A stretch of DNA of 64,000 bases, taken from Bacillota bacterium. GTDB taxonomy: Bacteria; Bacillota; SHA-98; UBA4971. Under the pieces are notes generated by a model. It saw nothing but the letters and a program-made list of their open reading frames with translations. It made no database searches and was not told where the DNA came from. Location of the stretch: the NCBI GenBank assembly GCA_012842395.1, contig DUSX01000002.1, positions 1 to 64,000 of the forward strand, in the 5' to 3' direction. Below, in pieces: positions 42,481 through 51,098 of the stretch. Position 1 is the stretch's first letter, and every line of letters begins with the position of its first letter. A program made the position numbers and the translations under genes.

Positions 42481-43635
42481 CTAGCCCGACTCGCCTAGCC
42501 CCTCGAGGCCGCTGAGGTCGAAGCGTGGGGTGAACGACGAGTCCTGGGACGAAGGGTCCTGCATGAACCCGTTCTGGAGCCCGATGTCGTCGAAGTAGTC
42601 CAGGACCTCCTCGTACTCGCGCGAAGTGAGTCTGCGGTTGATCTCAGGGTGCTTCGCCGCCAGGTGCATGGGGACGTACTGGGACATCACACTCACGTAG
42701 GTGTCGCTCGGGAGGTTGGCCCTGATCCAGTCGAGCACCCTCTTGCTGTCCGGGACGAGGCCCGGCAGGACTAGATGCCTTATCAGCACCCCCCGCGTCA
42801 TAATGCCATCGGCAGAAAACCTTGCGGGGCCCACCTGTCTGTGCATCTCAAGAATCGCGCGCGTGGCGCGGGTGAAGTAGTCGCGAGCGGACGAGTAACG
42901 GCTCGCGGCCTCACTGCTGCAATACTTGATGTCTGGGAGGTACACGTCCACGAGGCCCTCGAGAAGCATGAGGGATTCGGGCAGCTCATAAGCGTTCGTG
43001 TTGTACACCACTGGAATCGTGAGCCCCTGATCGCGGGCGAGGTGGACCGCCCAAGCCACCTGCGGCAGGAAATGTGCCGGGCTCACGAGATTGATGTTGT
43101 GGGCCCCTTTGCGGGCGAGCCTCAGGAAGACCTGCGCGAGCTCTGGCACGGTGATGTCCTTGCCGAATCCGCCATGGCTTATGACGTGGTTTTGGCAGAA
43201 AACGCAGCGCAAGTTGCAGTGGGAGAAGAACACGGTGCCGGAGCCCCTGGTCCCGCTCACGCACGGCTCCTCCCAATAGTGAAGAGACGCCAGCGCGACC
43301 CTGGGCAGGGCGCCTGCTCCACAGAACCCGACCTCTCCGGCGAGCCGGTTCCTGCCACATCCTCGCGGGCAGAGGCGGCAGTTCCCGAGCGTTTCCAGCA
43401 GTGACGCCGGCATGCCGCCGAAGGCGTCCTCGGACAAGCCTCCTGCCCCGAGGGCGGCGTCGTTACCCGCGGGTCTGCACGCCGGGCCGTGGAGCGGACC
43501 GGAGGCCGGACCAGGGGGCGGACCTGCAAGCGGACATGGAGGCGAGCAGGTGGGCGGACCTGCGGTCGGGCACCGAGGCGGGCAAGGAGGCGGGCAGGGG
43601 GACGCCGCCGAAAACCCGCTTGGCGAGCTACTCAC
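42481..43635 (-). CDS. Radical SAM protein, pyruvate-formate-lyase-activase-like (COG1313 type)
   Basis: The conserved body starts at LLETLGNCRLCPRGCGRNRLAGEVGFCG, a CxxC...C zinc-like opening. The radical SAM cluster motif follows in SHCNLRCVFCQNHVISHGG (CxxxCxxC), then NINLVSPAHFLPQ and VVYNTNAYE. Family members activate glycyl-radical or related enzymes; the target is unknown. The frame is open upstream to 43719, but GTG 43635 overlaps the yjbQ stop and is the best coupled start. That leaves a strange N-terminus of about 70 residues that is Pro/Cys-rich (PCPPPCPPRCP, PPTCSPPCPLAGPPPG). ATG 43413 (MPASLLETL) would remove it. Confidence 0.85.
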   Translation of the reverse strand: MSSSPSGFSAASPCPPPCPPRCPTAGPPTCSPPCPLAGPPPGPASGPLHGPACRPAGNDAALGAGGLSEDAFGGMPASLLETLGNCRLCPRGCGRNRLAGEVGFCGAGALPRVALASLHYWEEPCVSGTRGSGTVFFSHCNLRCVFCQNHVISHGGFGKDITVPELAQVFLRLARKGAHNINLVSPAHFLPQVAWAVHLARDQGLTIPVVYNTNAYELPESLMLLEGLVDVYLPDIKYCSSEAASRYSSARDYFTRATRAILEMHRQVGPARFSADGIMTRGVLIRHLVLPGLVPDSKRVLDWIRANLPSDTYVSVMSQYVPMHLAAKHPEINRRLTSREYEEVLDYFDDIGLQNGFMQDPSSQDSSFTPRFDLSGLEGLGESG

Positions 43636-44026
43636 ACGGCAACACCTGGACATAGACCTTTCTCGCCCGCGGGCCGTCGAACTCACAGAAGAACACGCCC
43701 TGCCAAGTGCCCAGCGCAAGGTCGCCGCCTTCCACCGGGATGGTGACCGAGGAGCCGACGAGCGTGGCCCTGATGTGGGAAGCGGCGTTACCCTCTGTGT
43801 GGTGATAGGCCGCGCGCCTCGGGACCATGTTCGTCAAGGCTTCAAGGATATCGCGGGCGACGTCTGGGTCCGCACTCTCGTTGATCGTCACTCCTGCCGT
43901 GGTGTGCGGCACGTACACCACACACGCGCCGCGCCGGACCCCGGATTCACGGACGAGCCTCCTGACGTCGGCGGTTATGTCAACCAGCTCATCTTGAGCT
44001 CTTGTCCTGATTCCCACGACGTTCAC
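43628..44026 (-). CDS. yjbQ: YjbQ (UPF0047) family protein
   Basis: About 132-aa compact enzyme family; some members have weak thiamine-phosphate synthase activity, but the physiological role is unclear. Conserved blocks: VVYVPHTTAGVTINESADPDV, YHHTEGNAASHIRATLVGSS, and LALGTWQGVFFCEFDGPRARKV, with His and Glu residues in the usual metal-site positions. GTG 44026 is the frame start; GTG 44017, six bases after AAAGGTG, is also plausible. It is translated just before the radical SAM gene with overlap. Confidence 0.93.
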   Translation of the reverse strand: MNVVGIRTRAQDELVDITADVRRLVRESGVRRGACVVYVPHTTAGVTINESADPDVARDILEALTNMVPRRAAYHHTEGNAASHIRATLVGSSVTIPVEGGDLALGTWQGVFFCEFDGPRARKVYVQVLPCE

Positions 44027-44152
44027 CTTTGATTCGTGACTCCTTTCCCGCGTGTCTACCGCGTGTCGGGGCCTGGCGAGGTTGCGGCGCAGCCCACCGG
44101 AGTTCCTTCCGGTCTCGGTTCAGCTGATAGCACTGTGCGCGCCCGCGCCCCC

Positions 44153-44596
44153 TCAACGGAGGGGCCAACTGAACGCCACCGCCGCGCCGAGCCCAACCCC
44201 AGCCAGCACCTCGAGCGGGGTATGGCCGAGAAGCTCGCGGAGGCGTTCCTCCCGGACGCGGTGCTTCCTATAGAGGTCGTCCACTATTCTGTTGATCACG
44301 CGCGCCTGCCGTCCGGCCGCGCGCCTGATGCCTGCTGCATCGTACAGCACGATGAGAGAGAGGACCGATGCCACGGCGAACACAGGCGAACTCCAACCCG
44401 AGATACGGCCCACCATCACGGACATGCTGGAGACAAGGCTGGAGTGCGAGCTCGGCATGCCGCCGGGGTTCACCAGCCTGGTGAAATCGGGCCTCCGGTG
44501 GACCGCGTAGTCCACGAGGAACTTCAAGATCTGCGACATTGCCCACGCCAGAAGCGGCGCGAGAAGAGCAGGGTTGCGCAAAACCAACGCCTTCAC
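44153..44596 (-). CDS. Divergent PAP2 family protein (YuiD-like, DUF212)
   Basis: 147-aa membrane protein with hydrophobic segments at both ends and the DUF212 signature: LKFLVDYAVHRRPDFTRLVNPGGMPSSHSSLVSSM, YDAAGIRRAAGRQARVIN and ELLGHTPLEVLAGVGLG. GMPSSH and GHTP correspond to acid-phosphatase motifs, so a lipid phosphatase activity is probable. The frame starts at GTG 44596; TTG 44587, with GAGG upstream, is possible. It lies between ybaK and yjbQ in a loose minus-strand series. Confidence 0.9.
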   Translation of the reverse strand: MKALVLRNPALLAPLLAWAMSQILKFLVDYAVHRRPDFTRLVNPGGMPSSHSSLVSSMSVMVGRISGWSSPVFAVASVLSLIVLYDAAGIRRAAGRQARVINRIVDDLYRKHRVREERLRELLGHTPLEVLAGVGLGAAVAFSWPLR

Positions 44597-44779
44597 CTCG
44601 GATTCACACGACTGGGGTCAGACCGCTCGCCCCGGACGCTGTGAGAAGCCGGCGAGCCACTCCTTGAGCCGCACGTGCCAGCGTGGTGCGACGATGCGAC
44701 GGACTTCCCGGCAGCAAAGACCTGCCGGCGGCCGGACGCGGTCCGCGCATCGTTCGCGGATCCCCGCCCACCAGGCTTG

Positions 44780-45265
44780 CTATGGCCGCCTCTCGGCGAC
44801 GTCCGCGACGACGGCGCCGGTGATGCGGACGAGGTCGGCGGGAGCGATGGCAAACAAGCTTCTGGGTGTCCCTGCCGCGGCCCATATCTCGTTGTACCGC
44901 AGCAGGTCGCGATCGAGGAAGACCTGCAACGGCGACTTGAGACCCACAGGAGGGACGCCGCCTATGGAGAAACCCGTGACCTCGCGCACCGTTTCCGCGT
45001 CAGCCTTCACCACAGGAGCGCCAGTGAGAGCGGCGAGCTTTTGCACGTCCACGCGGTTCGCACCGGACGCGATGACCATGACCGGGCGCCCTCCGGCCAT
45101 GAACACCAAACTCTTCGCTATCTGACCCACGGTGGCGCCGACAGCCTCGGCCGCCTGCGCCGAGGTGGCCGTGCTTTCCGAAAGCTCGCGGACGACCGAC
45201 GCGCACCCGAGAGCCCTGAGGGCTTCCTGGACTCTCATCGACGACGGATGAAGCTGTCGTGCCAT
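44780..45265 (-). CDS. YbaK/EbsC family aminoacyl-tRNA deacylase
   Basis: 161-aa editing-domain protein that hydrolyses mischarged tRNA such as Cys-tRNAPro or Ala-tRNAPro. Recognisable blocks: RVQEALRALGCASVVRELSES, VGQIAKSLVFMAGGRPVMVIASG (with the conserved Lys), and REVTGFSIGGVPPVG, the family's substrate-pocket loop. AAGGGGTGA stands just before ATG 45265; a longer open frame from 45433 lacks support. Confidence 0.92.
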   Translation of the reverse strand: MARQLHPSSMRVQEALRALGCASVVRELSESTATSAQAAEAVGATVGQIAKSLVFMAGGRPVMVIASGANRVDVQKLAALTGAPVVKADAETVREVTGFSIGGVPPVGLKSPLQVFLDRDLLRYNEIWAAAGTPRSLFAIAPADLVRITGAVVADVAERRP

Positions 45266-45736
45266 GCGCTCACCCCTTGGCTTCCTTGGTTTTCTCTTGG
45301 GCCCGCGGCCGGTAGCAGGTGGGGTAGCAGGCGGCATCAGGTGGCCGCGGGACCTGGACGCCGCGCCCGCAGGCAACCTGAAGGGCCCAGACCATCCGAG
45401 CGGACGCCCAGGGCCGCTCACGCGGTTATCCACTCCATTCCATCTTAGTTTGCGGGCGCGCGAGTGTCAACCTCGGCTCTGGATCCCCGCCGCTTCTGGA
45501 CTTGACGAGCCTTGCCTTGCAGTCGCCGCGCGGCGCCGCATCTGCGCCGTGGAGCTAACCCCTTTCGGATCCCGCGGTGATTGCATGCGGCCGTGGTGGT
45601 ATAATTGTCGCGGGCGGTCCGCGAAGGATGTTCGGTGGGGCGCGCATACTCTCGCACCCTCGCTTCACGTGCCTTTTGGCGCGCCCGCGTGCTCTTGCGG
45701 GACCCGTCACACGCAAACCGTGGAAGAAAGGCAGTG
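45266..45736. other. Divergent promoter region of ybaK and SCP2-domain genes
   Basis: 470 bp without a supported gene between two divergent transcription units. A good extended -10 element lies at 45597-45605 on the plus strand (listed separately). The rest is GC-rich with no strong hairpin. Short plus-strand open frames run through it into the SCP2 gene but have no conserved start. Confidence 0.4.
45597..45605 (+). promoter_or_regulatory. Extended -10 promoter (TGGTATAAT)
   Basis: TGGTATAAT is a perfect extended -10 (TGnTATAAT), the best housekeeping-type -10 seen in the window. No convincing -35 hexamer lies 16-18 bp upstream, as often found for extended -10 promoters. It would start transcription near 45612, about 125 bp before the SCP2-domain gene and rlmD. 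Confidence 0.5.
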
Positions 45737-46141
45737 GTGTTGGTGGCTCGTTACGAGTCCGGAGACAAACTCCGCAAGGTGGCCCGGCGCATGGTTGACC
45801 TCATGAGGTCGGATGCTCGGGTCCTCAGCGCGACCCAGGGGCTCAGGCTCACGGTAGGATTCACCATCACGGACCTCGACGAGACTTTCCTTCTCACGTT
45901 CCGGGACGGGGAGATAGGCGGCGAGGTCGGCGCGGACATAACGTCCGCTCAGATCAGGCTTGCCATGGACGCCGAGACCCTCGACGGGGTTTTCGCGGGT
46001 GAAGTGGACCCGATGGGGGCAGCGATGTCCGGCCAGATCATGTTCTCCGGGGATCTGGGACTCGCGATGAGCCTGCTCGGAGTCGTGGACGACCTGCGCG
46101 AGATCTACAAAGCCGCCAGGGACCAGGCGGAGGCGGAGTGA
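45737..46141 (+). CDS. SCP2 sterol-binding domain protein
   Basis: About 134-aa single-domain protein. The SCP2-like pattern is seen in LTVGFTITDLDETFLLTFRDGEIGGEVG, IRLAMDAETLDGVFAGEVDPMGAAMSGQIMFSGDLGLAM, a hydrophobic ligand-tunnel fold. Start candidates lie at GTG 45737, TTG 45740 and GTG 45743 after AAAGG; upstream open frame is not supported. The stop overlaps the rlmD start (GAGTGA). Bacterial homologues probably bind lipids; the partner is unknown. Confidence 0.82.
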   Translation: MLVARYESGDKLRKVARRMVDLMRSDARVLSATQGLRLTVGFTITDLDETFLLTFRDGEIGGEVGADITSAQIRLAMDAETLDGVFAGEVDPMGAAMSGQIMFSGDLGLAMSLLGVVDDLREIYKAARDQAEAE

Positions 46142-47883
46142 CCGGACGGGGAGCGCGCATGGAGCAAGGTAAGGCTTTCACCCTCCACGTCACTGACCTG
46201 AACCATTCGGGCGAGGGGGTTGGCAGGAAGGATGGGCGCGTGGTGTTCGTGCCGTACGCCGCTCCAGGCGACGTGGCTGTGGTCAGGATCACGGAGGAGC
46301 GGCGGGGCTTTTCCAGGGCGGAGCTCCTCTCGCTCGAAAGGGAGTCGCCGGATAGGGTGCCACCGCCGTGTCCGGTCTACTTGCGATGCGGAGGGTGCCA
46401 GCTCCAACACATTTCGTACGAGGCACAGCTCGCCTACAAGAGGCGCCGTGTGGAGCAGGCTTTGAGGCGTATCGGCAAGTTCGACGACGTTCCCGTCGGG
46501 GATTGTCTCCCGGCGCCCGCGGTGTTTCATTACCGCAACAAGGCGAGATTCTCGTACTGCACCTGCCGGGACGGCCCAGGCCTAGGCCTAGGCCTAGGCC
46601 TAGGCCCAGGCGACGGCAGCGGCGGTGCGGCTGGGGATGGGCACGCCCAAGGCGCCAAGTGCGGTGGCGAAAGGAGCGGATTTGCGTCCGGGTTCTATGG
46701 CCGTCGCACCCACGATGTGGTCGACTTCAGCGAGTGCCTGATCCAGCATCGGACCAACAACGAGGTTTTCCAGGCGCTGAACGCTCTCCTGGTCCGCTAC
46801 GGCATACCGATATGGAATGGCGCTTCGGGGGGACCGGCGGCCGCGGGCGCCGGCGGGGTGTGTGGCGCAACCCGTGGTCTGCGCTGGGAACCTGGGCAGG
46901 CGCGGGCTCGCGTATCCCGAAAGGGCGCGCTCAAGCATCTCGTAGTGAGGTGCAACCGCGACGGCGAGCAGGCTCTTGCCGTGCTTATCCCGGCAGGCGG
47001 GCGTCTCGACGAGGCGGAGCGAATAGCGGATGAGCTCATGGCCGCCGTTCCCAAGCTGGTCGGCGTGATTGAAGCGGTCGAGGAGCCCGGGTCCACCGGC
47101 AGAGGCGGCGCGACGCTCGAGCCCGGGCAGCCTGGTCAAGTTTCGGGAGGGCTGAGCCAGCCGCGGTGCGCGGGCGCGAGGCTCGTGAAGGGCGAGAGTT
47201 TCTTCCGCGAGCGCATCCTCGGCCTTGAGTTCGTAGTGTCGGCCGACTCGTTCCTTCAGGTCAATCCCGAGGGGATGGAGGTGCTTTACCGCGAGGTGCT
47301 CCGGGCCGCGGGCTTATCTGGGGGCGAGGTAGCGCTTGACGCTTACTGCGGCGTCGGTTCCATTTCCCTGGTCCTCGCTCGGGAGTGCGGGCAGGTATTC
47401 GGCATCGAGGAGGTCGGCTCTGCCGTCGCGGACGCGAGAAGGAACGCCCGACTGAATCACCTCGAGAACTGTACCTTCATCGCGGGAAGAGTGGAGGACG
47501 TTCTTTCCGCGCGTTTCGGCTTCGGCATTGACGCCGGTGTTGTTGCTGAAGTTCCTGCAAGTCTGCCTTATAGAGAAGCGGGGGGCCGTGAAGATGCTCC
47601 GGGACGGGGAACGCGAGAGATTCGAGAAGCCAGTGTTCTGCCGCGTCACGTGGACGTGGCGGTGCTTGACCCCCCACGCGCCGGCTGCGACGCCAGAGCG
47701 CTTCAGGCGCTCGCGCTCCTCGAGCCTAGCCGGATCGTGTATGTTTCCTGCGACCCGGAAACCCTTGCGCGCGACTTGAGGATTCTGGCGGGAATCGGTT
47801 ATCGGCCGACGCTGGTGCAGCCTGTGGACATGTTCCCGCAGACTTCGCATGTGGAATCCGTGGTGCGACTCAAGCAGTCTTGA
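46138..47883 (+). CDS. rlmD: 23S rRNA (uracil-5-)-methyltransferase RlmD/RumA
   Basis: TrmA/RumA-family enzyme. N-terminal TRAM domain (FTLHVTDLNHSGEGVGRKDGRVVFVPYA), then cysteines of a [4Fe-4S] site in CPVYLRCGGCQLQH, the SAM fold (VALDAYCGVGSISLVLAREC), the motif VLDPPRAGCD, and the catalytic Cys in VYVSCDPETLARDL, ending VESVVRLKQ. It is 581 aa, longer than usual because of three low-complexity insertions. One, GPGLGLGLGLGPGDG, is encoded by a CCTAGG hexamer repeat at 46575-46610; another lies near residues 320-345 and another near 470-500. GTG 46138 overlaps the SCP2 stop; ATG 46159 (MEQGKAF) is the alternative. Confidence 0.93.
   Translation: MTGRGARMEQGKAFTLHVTDLNHSGEGVGRKDGRVVFVPYAAPGDVAVVRITEERRGFSRAELLSLERESPDRVPPPCPVYLRCGGCQLQHISYEAQLAYKRRRVEQALRRIGKFDDVPVGDCLPAPAVFHYRNKARFSYCTCRDGPGLGLGLGLGPGDGSGGAAGDGHAQGAKCGGERSGFASGFYGRRTHDVVDFSECLIQHRTNNEVFQALNALLVRYGIPIWNGASGGPAAAGAGGVCGATRGLRWEPGQARARVSRKGALKHLVVRCNRDGEQALAVLIPAGGRLDEAERIADELMAAVPKLVGVIEAVEEPGSTGRGGATLEPGQPGQVSGGLSQPRCAGARLVKGESFFRERILGLEFVVSADSFLQVNPEGMEVLYREVLRAAGLSGGEVALDAYCGVGSISLVLARECGQVFGIEEVGSAVADARRNARLNHLENCTFIAGRVEDVLSARFGFGIDAGVVAEVPASLPYREAGGREDAPGRGTREIREASVLPRHVDVAVLDPPRAGCDARALQALALLEPSRIVYVSCDPETLARDLRILAGIGYRPTLVQPVDMFPQTSHVESVVRLKQS
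46575..46610 (+). repeat. CCTAGG hexamer repeat inside rlmD
   Basis: Six hexamers in a row: CCCAGG, four CCTAGG, CCCAGG. CCTAGG is its own reverse complement, so the tract is symmetrical. It encodes alternating Gly-Leu residues in an insertion of the methyltransferase between a conserved Cys and the SAM fold. Length changes by whole repeats would keep the reading frame. Confidence 0.9.
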
Positions 47884-48039
47884 GCCCGGTCAGATGGACA
47901 ATAGCCGTTCCACGCTGCGCGGTCGAGTGGCGGTCTACTTTGGCAGTCTACTTGCCTTTCCGCTGCGTGCCTCCAATATGCATGTATGCATGTTGCCATC
48001 GTCCCAGACAGAGTAAACGGCAGGCTTTCCGCCTTTGGC

Positions 48040-48243
48040 GCAACACCAGCCGTACTCTATCGATGGTGCGTTGAGACAACGTTTCGTCAACTCGTTTGGT
48101 GGTACCTCCGGCGTGCAAAAGGGGAGAGTACTGCGCGGACTCAGGGCACCAAATGGCCTATAGGTGGCCAACCTCGAAACACAACGAGCGTAGTGCTGTT
48201 TCTCCGTATCTTCCTATACCGCCGTATACTGCGCCATCTTTCG
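48040..48243 (+). pseudogene. Degenerate DDE transposase remnant
   Basis: Within a 930-bp gene-poor stretch, a plus-strand frame reads LYRWCVETTFRQLVWWYLRR, then STARTQGTKW and NTTSVVLFLRIFLYRRILRHL. YR.R..IET.FR followed by a hydrophobic tail resembles the C-terminal end (the catalytic Glu region) of IS4/ISH3-type transposases. The N-terminal DDE parts are missing and no terminal inverted repeats were found. Base composition here is lower in GC than the surroundings, fitting decayed mobile DNA. The call is tentative. Confidence 0.35.
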
Positions 48244-48602
48244 CCGTGCACGGTCCCACTCCGGGCTAGGGCAGCTACAGACATCTCTCGACCAAGTCAT
48301 GAAGGCAGCAACACCGTGATCGCACATTCCACGCTCCGACCGGGGGCAGTTCACTGCCACGGATGACGGCCACGGAAAGCTGCCAAGAGAAGACGCAGGC
48401 CGGGGTAGTTGGCGGGCACAGCGAGGCAAGTGCCTTGTGAGGGTATAGGCTGGTGAGTGGAAAAAAGCGATAACCGATGACGGTTTCAGGCAGGAGTCTA
48501 CTCCATTACGTAGAATATTCCATCAAACGGTATAAGAGGAAAACAGGTACGCTATCGGGCGGCTTGTCTCGGTTTCGGCTCGGAGATGAGGAGAAGGCTG
48601 AA

Positions 48603-48645
48603 CCAGAAGTCGGTTGCTTCTGGCTCTTCGCTTCTCTTTATTTTG
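48603..48645 (+). terminator. Leader hairpin with T-rich tail before glpP
   Basis: CCAGAAG (48603-48609), a 7-nt loop, CTTCTGG (48617-48623), then CTCTTCGCTTCTCTTTATTTTG: an intrinsic-terminator-like structure about 170 bp before glpP. GlpP proteins bind leader RNA and prevent termination when glycerol-3-phosphate is present, so this is the natural candidate for an autoregulated attenuator. A TATAAG hexamer near 48531 could be the -10 of the leader promoter. Confidence 0.55.
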
Positions 48646-48815
48646 TGCCCGTCTAGCCACGTATGCGGTCGCTTACCGTTTTGGCTCGACTTGGCTATTG
48701 TGAGGTGGATAGGTGCGCCTGGTGTTCGATTCAGTTACCGTTCACTACGTCATAGGCAGATTGGGGCGCAGGGTAGGTGAGGTTGCTTGGCCTGCGCACC
48801 GAGGAGGCGAAGACC

Positions 48816-49424
48816 ATGAGAGAAGAGGGCAGCCGACAGACTCTCATGGGGACGGCACCCTTGCAGCACCTGGCGGAGCATCCCGTAATTCCGGCAATCA
48901 GGCAGGCGGCGGAGATAGATGAAGCCGCAAGCTGCGGCGCACGGTTAGTGTTTTTCTTGACCGGATCCATCTATGACGTGCGTGACGTCGTGCAGAGGGC
49001 TGCAGCGCACGGTCAGCAGGTCTTTTGTCACGTGGACTTGGTACAAGGCATCGGGAAAGACCCCGTCGGGATGAAGTGGCTTGCCAGGGAGATTGGCGTG
49101 AGAGGGATTCTGACGACAAGGAGTTCGCTCATCAGGGCCGCCAAAGATGAGGGGCTCATTGCAGTGCAGCGTCTTTTCGTCCTCGACTCGGAATCGCTTA
49201 GGACAGGTTTATCAGTCGTTGCGTCGTCCCAGCCGGATGCCGTAGAGATCCTACCTGCACTCGTCCTTCCGAACATCATTCATAGGTTGCCCGTGGACGA
49301 GATCTCACCGTTCATCGCGGGCGGCCTGGTGGAAAGCGTGTCGGAAGTGGAGGCAGTGCTCGCTACTGGGGCTCTTGGAGTCTCGACTAGCAAGAGGGAG
49401 TTGTGGCGCTATGCTCGCGCGTAG
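48816..49424 (+). CDS. glpP: Glycerol-3-phosphate-responsive antiterminator GlpP
   Basis: About 202-aa (beta-alpha)8-like RNA-binding regulator. Conserved blocks: HPVIPAIRQAAEIDEAASCGARLVFFLTGSI, VFCHVDLVQGIGKDPVGMKWLA, GILTTRSSLIRAAKDEGLIAVQRLFVLDSES, DAVEILPALVLPNII and PFIAGGLVESVSEVEAVLATGALGVSTSKRELW. GGAGG lies 8-10 nt before ATG 48816; a longer frame begins at 48777. It heads the glycerol-phosphate gene series and probably controls it through the leader hairpin at 48603. The SLC13-type transporter gene overlaps its end by 14 nt. Confidence 0.94.
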   Translation: MREEGSRQTLMGTAPLQHLAEHPVIPAIRQAAEIDEAASCGARLVFFLTGSIYDVRDVVQRAAAHGQQVFCHVDLVQGIGKDPVGMKWLAREIGVRGILTTRSSLIRAAKDEGLIAVQRLFVLDSESLRTGLSVVASSQPDAVEILPALVLPNIIHRLPVDEISPFIAGGLVESVSEVEAVLATGALGVSTSKRELWRYARA

Positions 49425-50877
49425 GTCCGCCGCGCTATCTTCACTGCCGAAAGTCCTAGGTCTGATTGTCAGCGTTGTGTGCTGTCTTGCAGTGTCGGTA
49501 GGCGTGGGCCCGGCCTCGCTTGGGCCGGACGGCTCTCGAGCTCTGGCTGTCGCGGCGACTGTCGTCTCCTTATGGGCGGCGGGCACTCTGTACCCTGCAG
49601 TGACGGCCCTGGGGGGGTTGTTCTTGCTTCTGGCGATGCTACCGCGTCTCGGCCCTTTGGCTCTTCTTGCAGGCTTCTCTGAGCCGGTGTTGTGGTTCCT
49701 TGTCGGCGTTCTCGCGCTCGGCTCGGCGGTTGCATCAAGCGGCCTAGCGCACCGTATGGCGAGGTTCATGGTAGCCCTCTGCAAAGGGAACAGCTTTCGT
49801 CTCATGCTACAGTCGGTCGCGTTTCTTCCGTTGATGACGCTCATTGTCCCTTCTGCTTTGACTAGGAATGCGATTCTGATAGCCCCCTACAAGAGTGTAT
49901 TGGAACATCCTGCATTCCGAGGGTCGAAGAACCTCGCAAAGGCTGTGTCCCTCATTCTCGGAATGCTGAATCCCATGGCTTCGTCGATGATCCTCACGGG
50001 TGGGATTGCACCTGCCCTGGCAGCGAGTCTGCTCGGAGGCGGATTCACGTGGTTCCGCTGGCTTGTCTTGATGGCTGTCCCGTATGCTATGGTGATCCTA
50101 TCGGGTTTTGTCCTCATTCTGTTTCTTTGCCAGTTCCACAAAGGTAGTGAAAGCGCCCTTGTGAATAAGCCGGTGTGGTTGGGACACGCCCCGGATGTCA
50201 AGATAGGCGAACTCCTTCCCTCCGACGAGCGGCCAGGAATGGTATCAGTTCAAGAGTGGAAGGTCATGGTTGCTCTCGGCCTAGCGTGCGTTCTCTGGCT
50301 TACTGACTACATACACCATTGGAATCCAGCAGCCCCAGCACTGCTGGGTGCGGTTCTCGTGCTGAGTCCCTGGTGCGGCACCATGTCATGGCAGGAGTTC
50401 GCCTCAAACGTGTCTTGGTCGCTGTTCGTGGTGACTGGTGCCGCTCTCTGCATAGCGCACGTCCTTGAGTCGACAGGGGCATGCGCCTGGCTGGGCGACG
50501 TGTTAACTATGGGTATCCTTCGCTGTCGCGTACCTTCTTACATGATGGTCTCGTCAACGGTGCTAGTGTCGGTTCTTGTTCATGCGGCAATCCCCAGCAT
50601 CCCGGCATGTTTGGCATTGCTTTTACCTATAATAACGGGGTTTGCGCGACAGGCTGGTTTAAACCCACTTGTATACGGCCTGGTTGCTTTGATATCAGTG
50701 GATTCTGTGGCGCTATACCCTGAGCAGACTGCAACCGCACTCATGGTGTACGAGCAGCACGGGAATTTGACTCGCTCTGATGTCTTGAAGTTCGGCCTTG
50801 GGATGCTTTTCGCTACGTTGCTTGTAGTAAACTTCATTGCTGTCCCGTGGTGGGCGATCTTCGGACTCGTACCTTGA
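49411..50877 (+). CDS. SLC13/DASS-family anion transporter
   Basis: About 488-aa membrane protein with 11-12 hydrophobic segments. The two-fold SLC13/CitMHS-like pattern shows SALTRNAILIAPYKSVLE in the first half (cf. the SNT-type anion motif region) and IPACLALLLPIITGFARQAGLNP in the second. ATG 49411 lies inside the end of glpP, so the two are coupled. Substrates of the family are di- or tricarboxylates, sulfate or similar anions. Given the glycerol-phosphate neighbours, glycerate or an organophosphate would be a reasonable guess but cannot be shown. Confidence 0.8.
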   Translation: MLARRSAALSSLPKVLGLIVSVVCCLAVSVGVGPASLGPDGSRALAVAATVVSLWAAGTLYPAVTALGGLFLLLAMLPRLGPLALLAGFSEPVLWFLVGVLALGSAVASSGLAHRMARFMVALCKGNSFRLMLQSVAFLPLMTLIVPSALTRNAILIAPYKSVLEHPAFRGSKNLAKAVSLILGMLNPMASSMILTGGIAPALAASLLGGGFTWFRWLVLMAVPYAMVILSGFVLILFLCQFHKGSESALVNKPVWLGHAPDVKIGELLPSDERPGMVSVQEWKVMVALGLACVLWLTDYIHHWNPAAPALLGAVLVLSPWCGTMSWQEFASNVSWSLFVVTGAALCIAHVLESTGACAWLGDVLTMGILRCRVPSYMMVSSTVLVSVLVHAAIPSIPACLALLLPIITGFARQAGLNPLVYGLVALISVDSVALYPEQTATALMVYEQHGNLTRSDVLKFGLGMLFATLLVVNFIAVPWWAIFGLVP

Positions 50878-51098
50878 GTGGGGCCAGTGCTCCCTCGGGT
50901 CGAGGTGACCTATGTACTGGGGGTGGTTCTGGGAAGACGTGTACCAACGTGCGTGTACTTGGAGCGGATGATTGTGAGTTACTCGTGAACAATGGGGGCT
51001 CACCGGACTACGCAGGGAGGTGGTTGAGGTGAGAGGGTGTGGTGTTCTAAGTGTGTCGCCACAAGTCCGCGCTACTCTTCAGCGGGGCGGTCCCGCCC

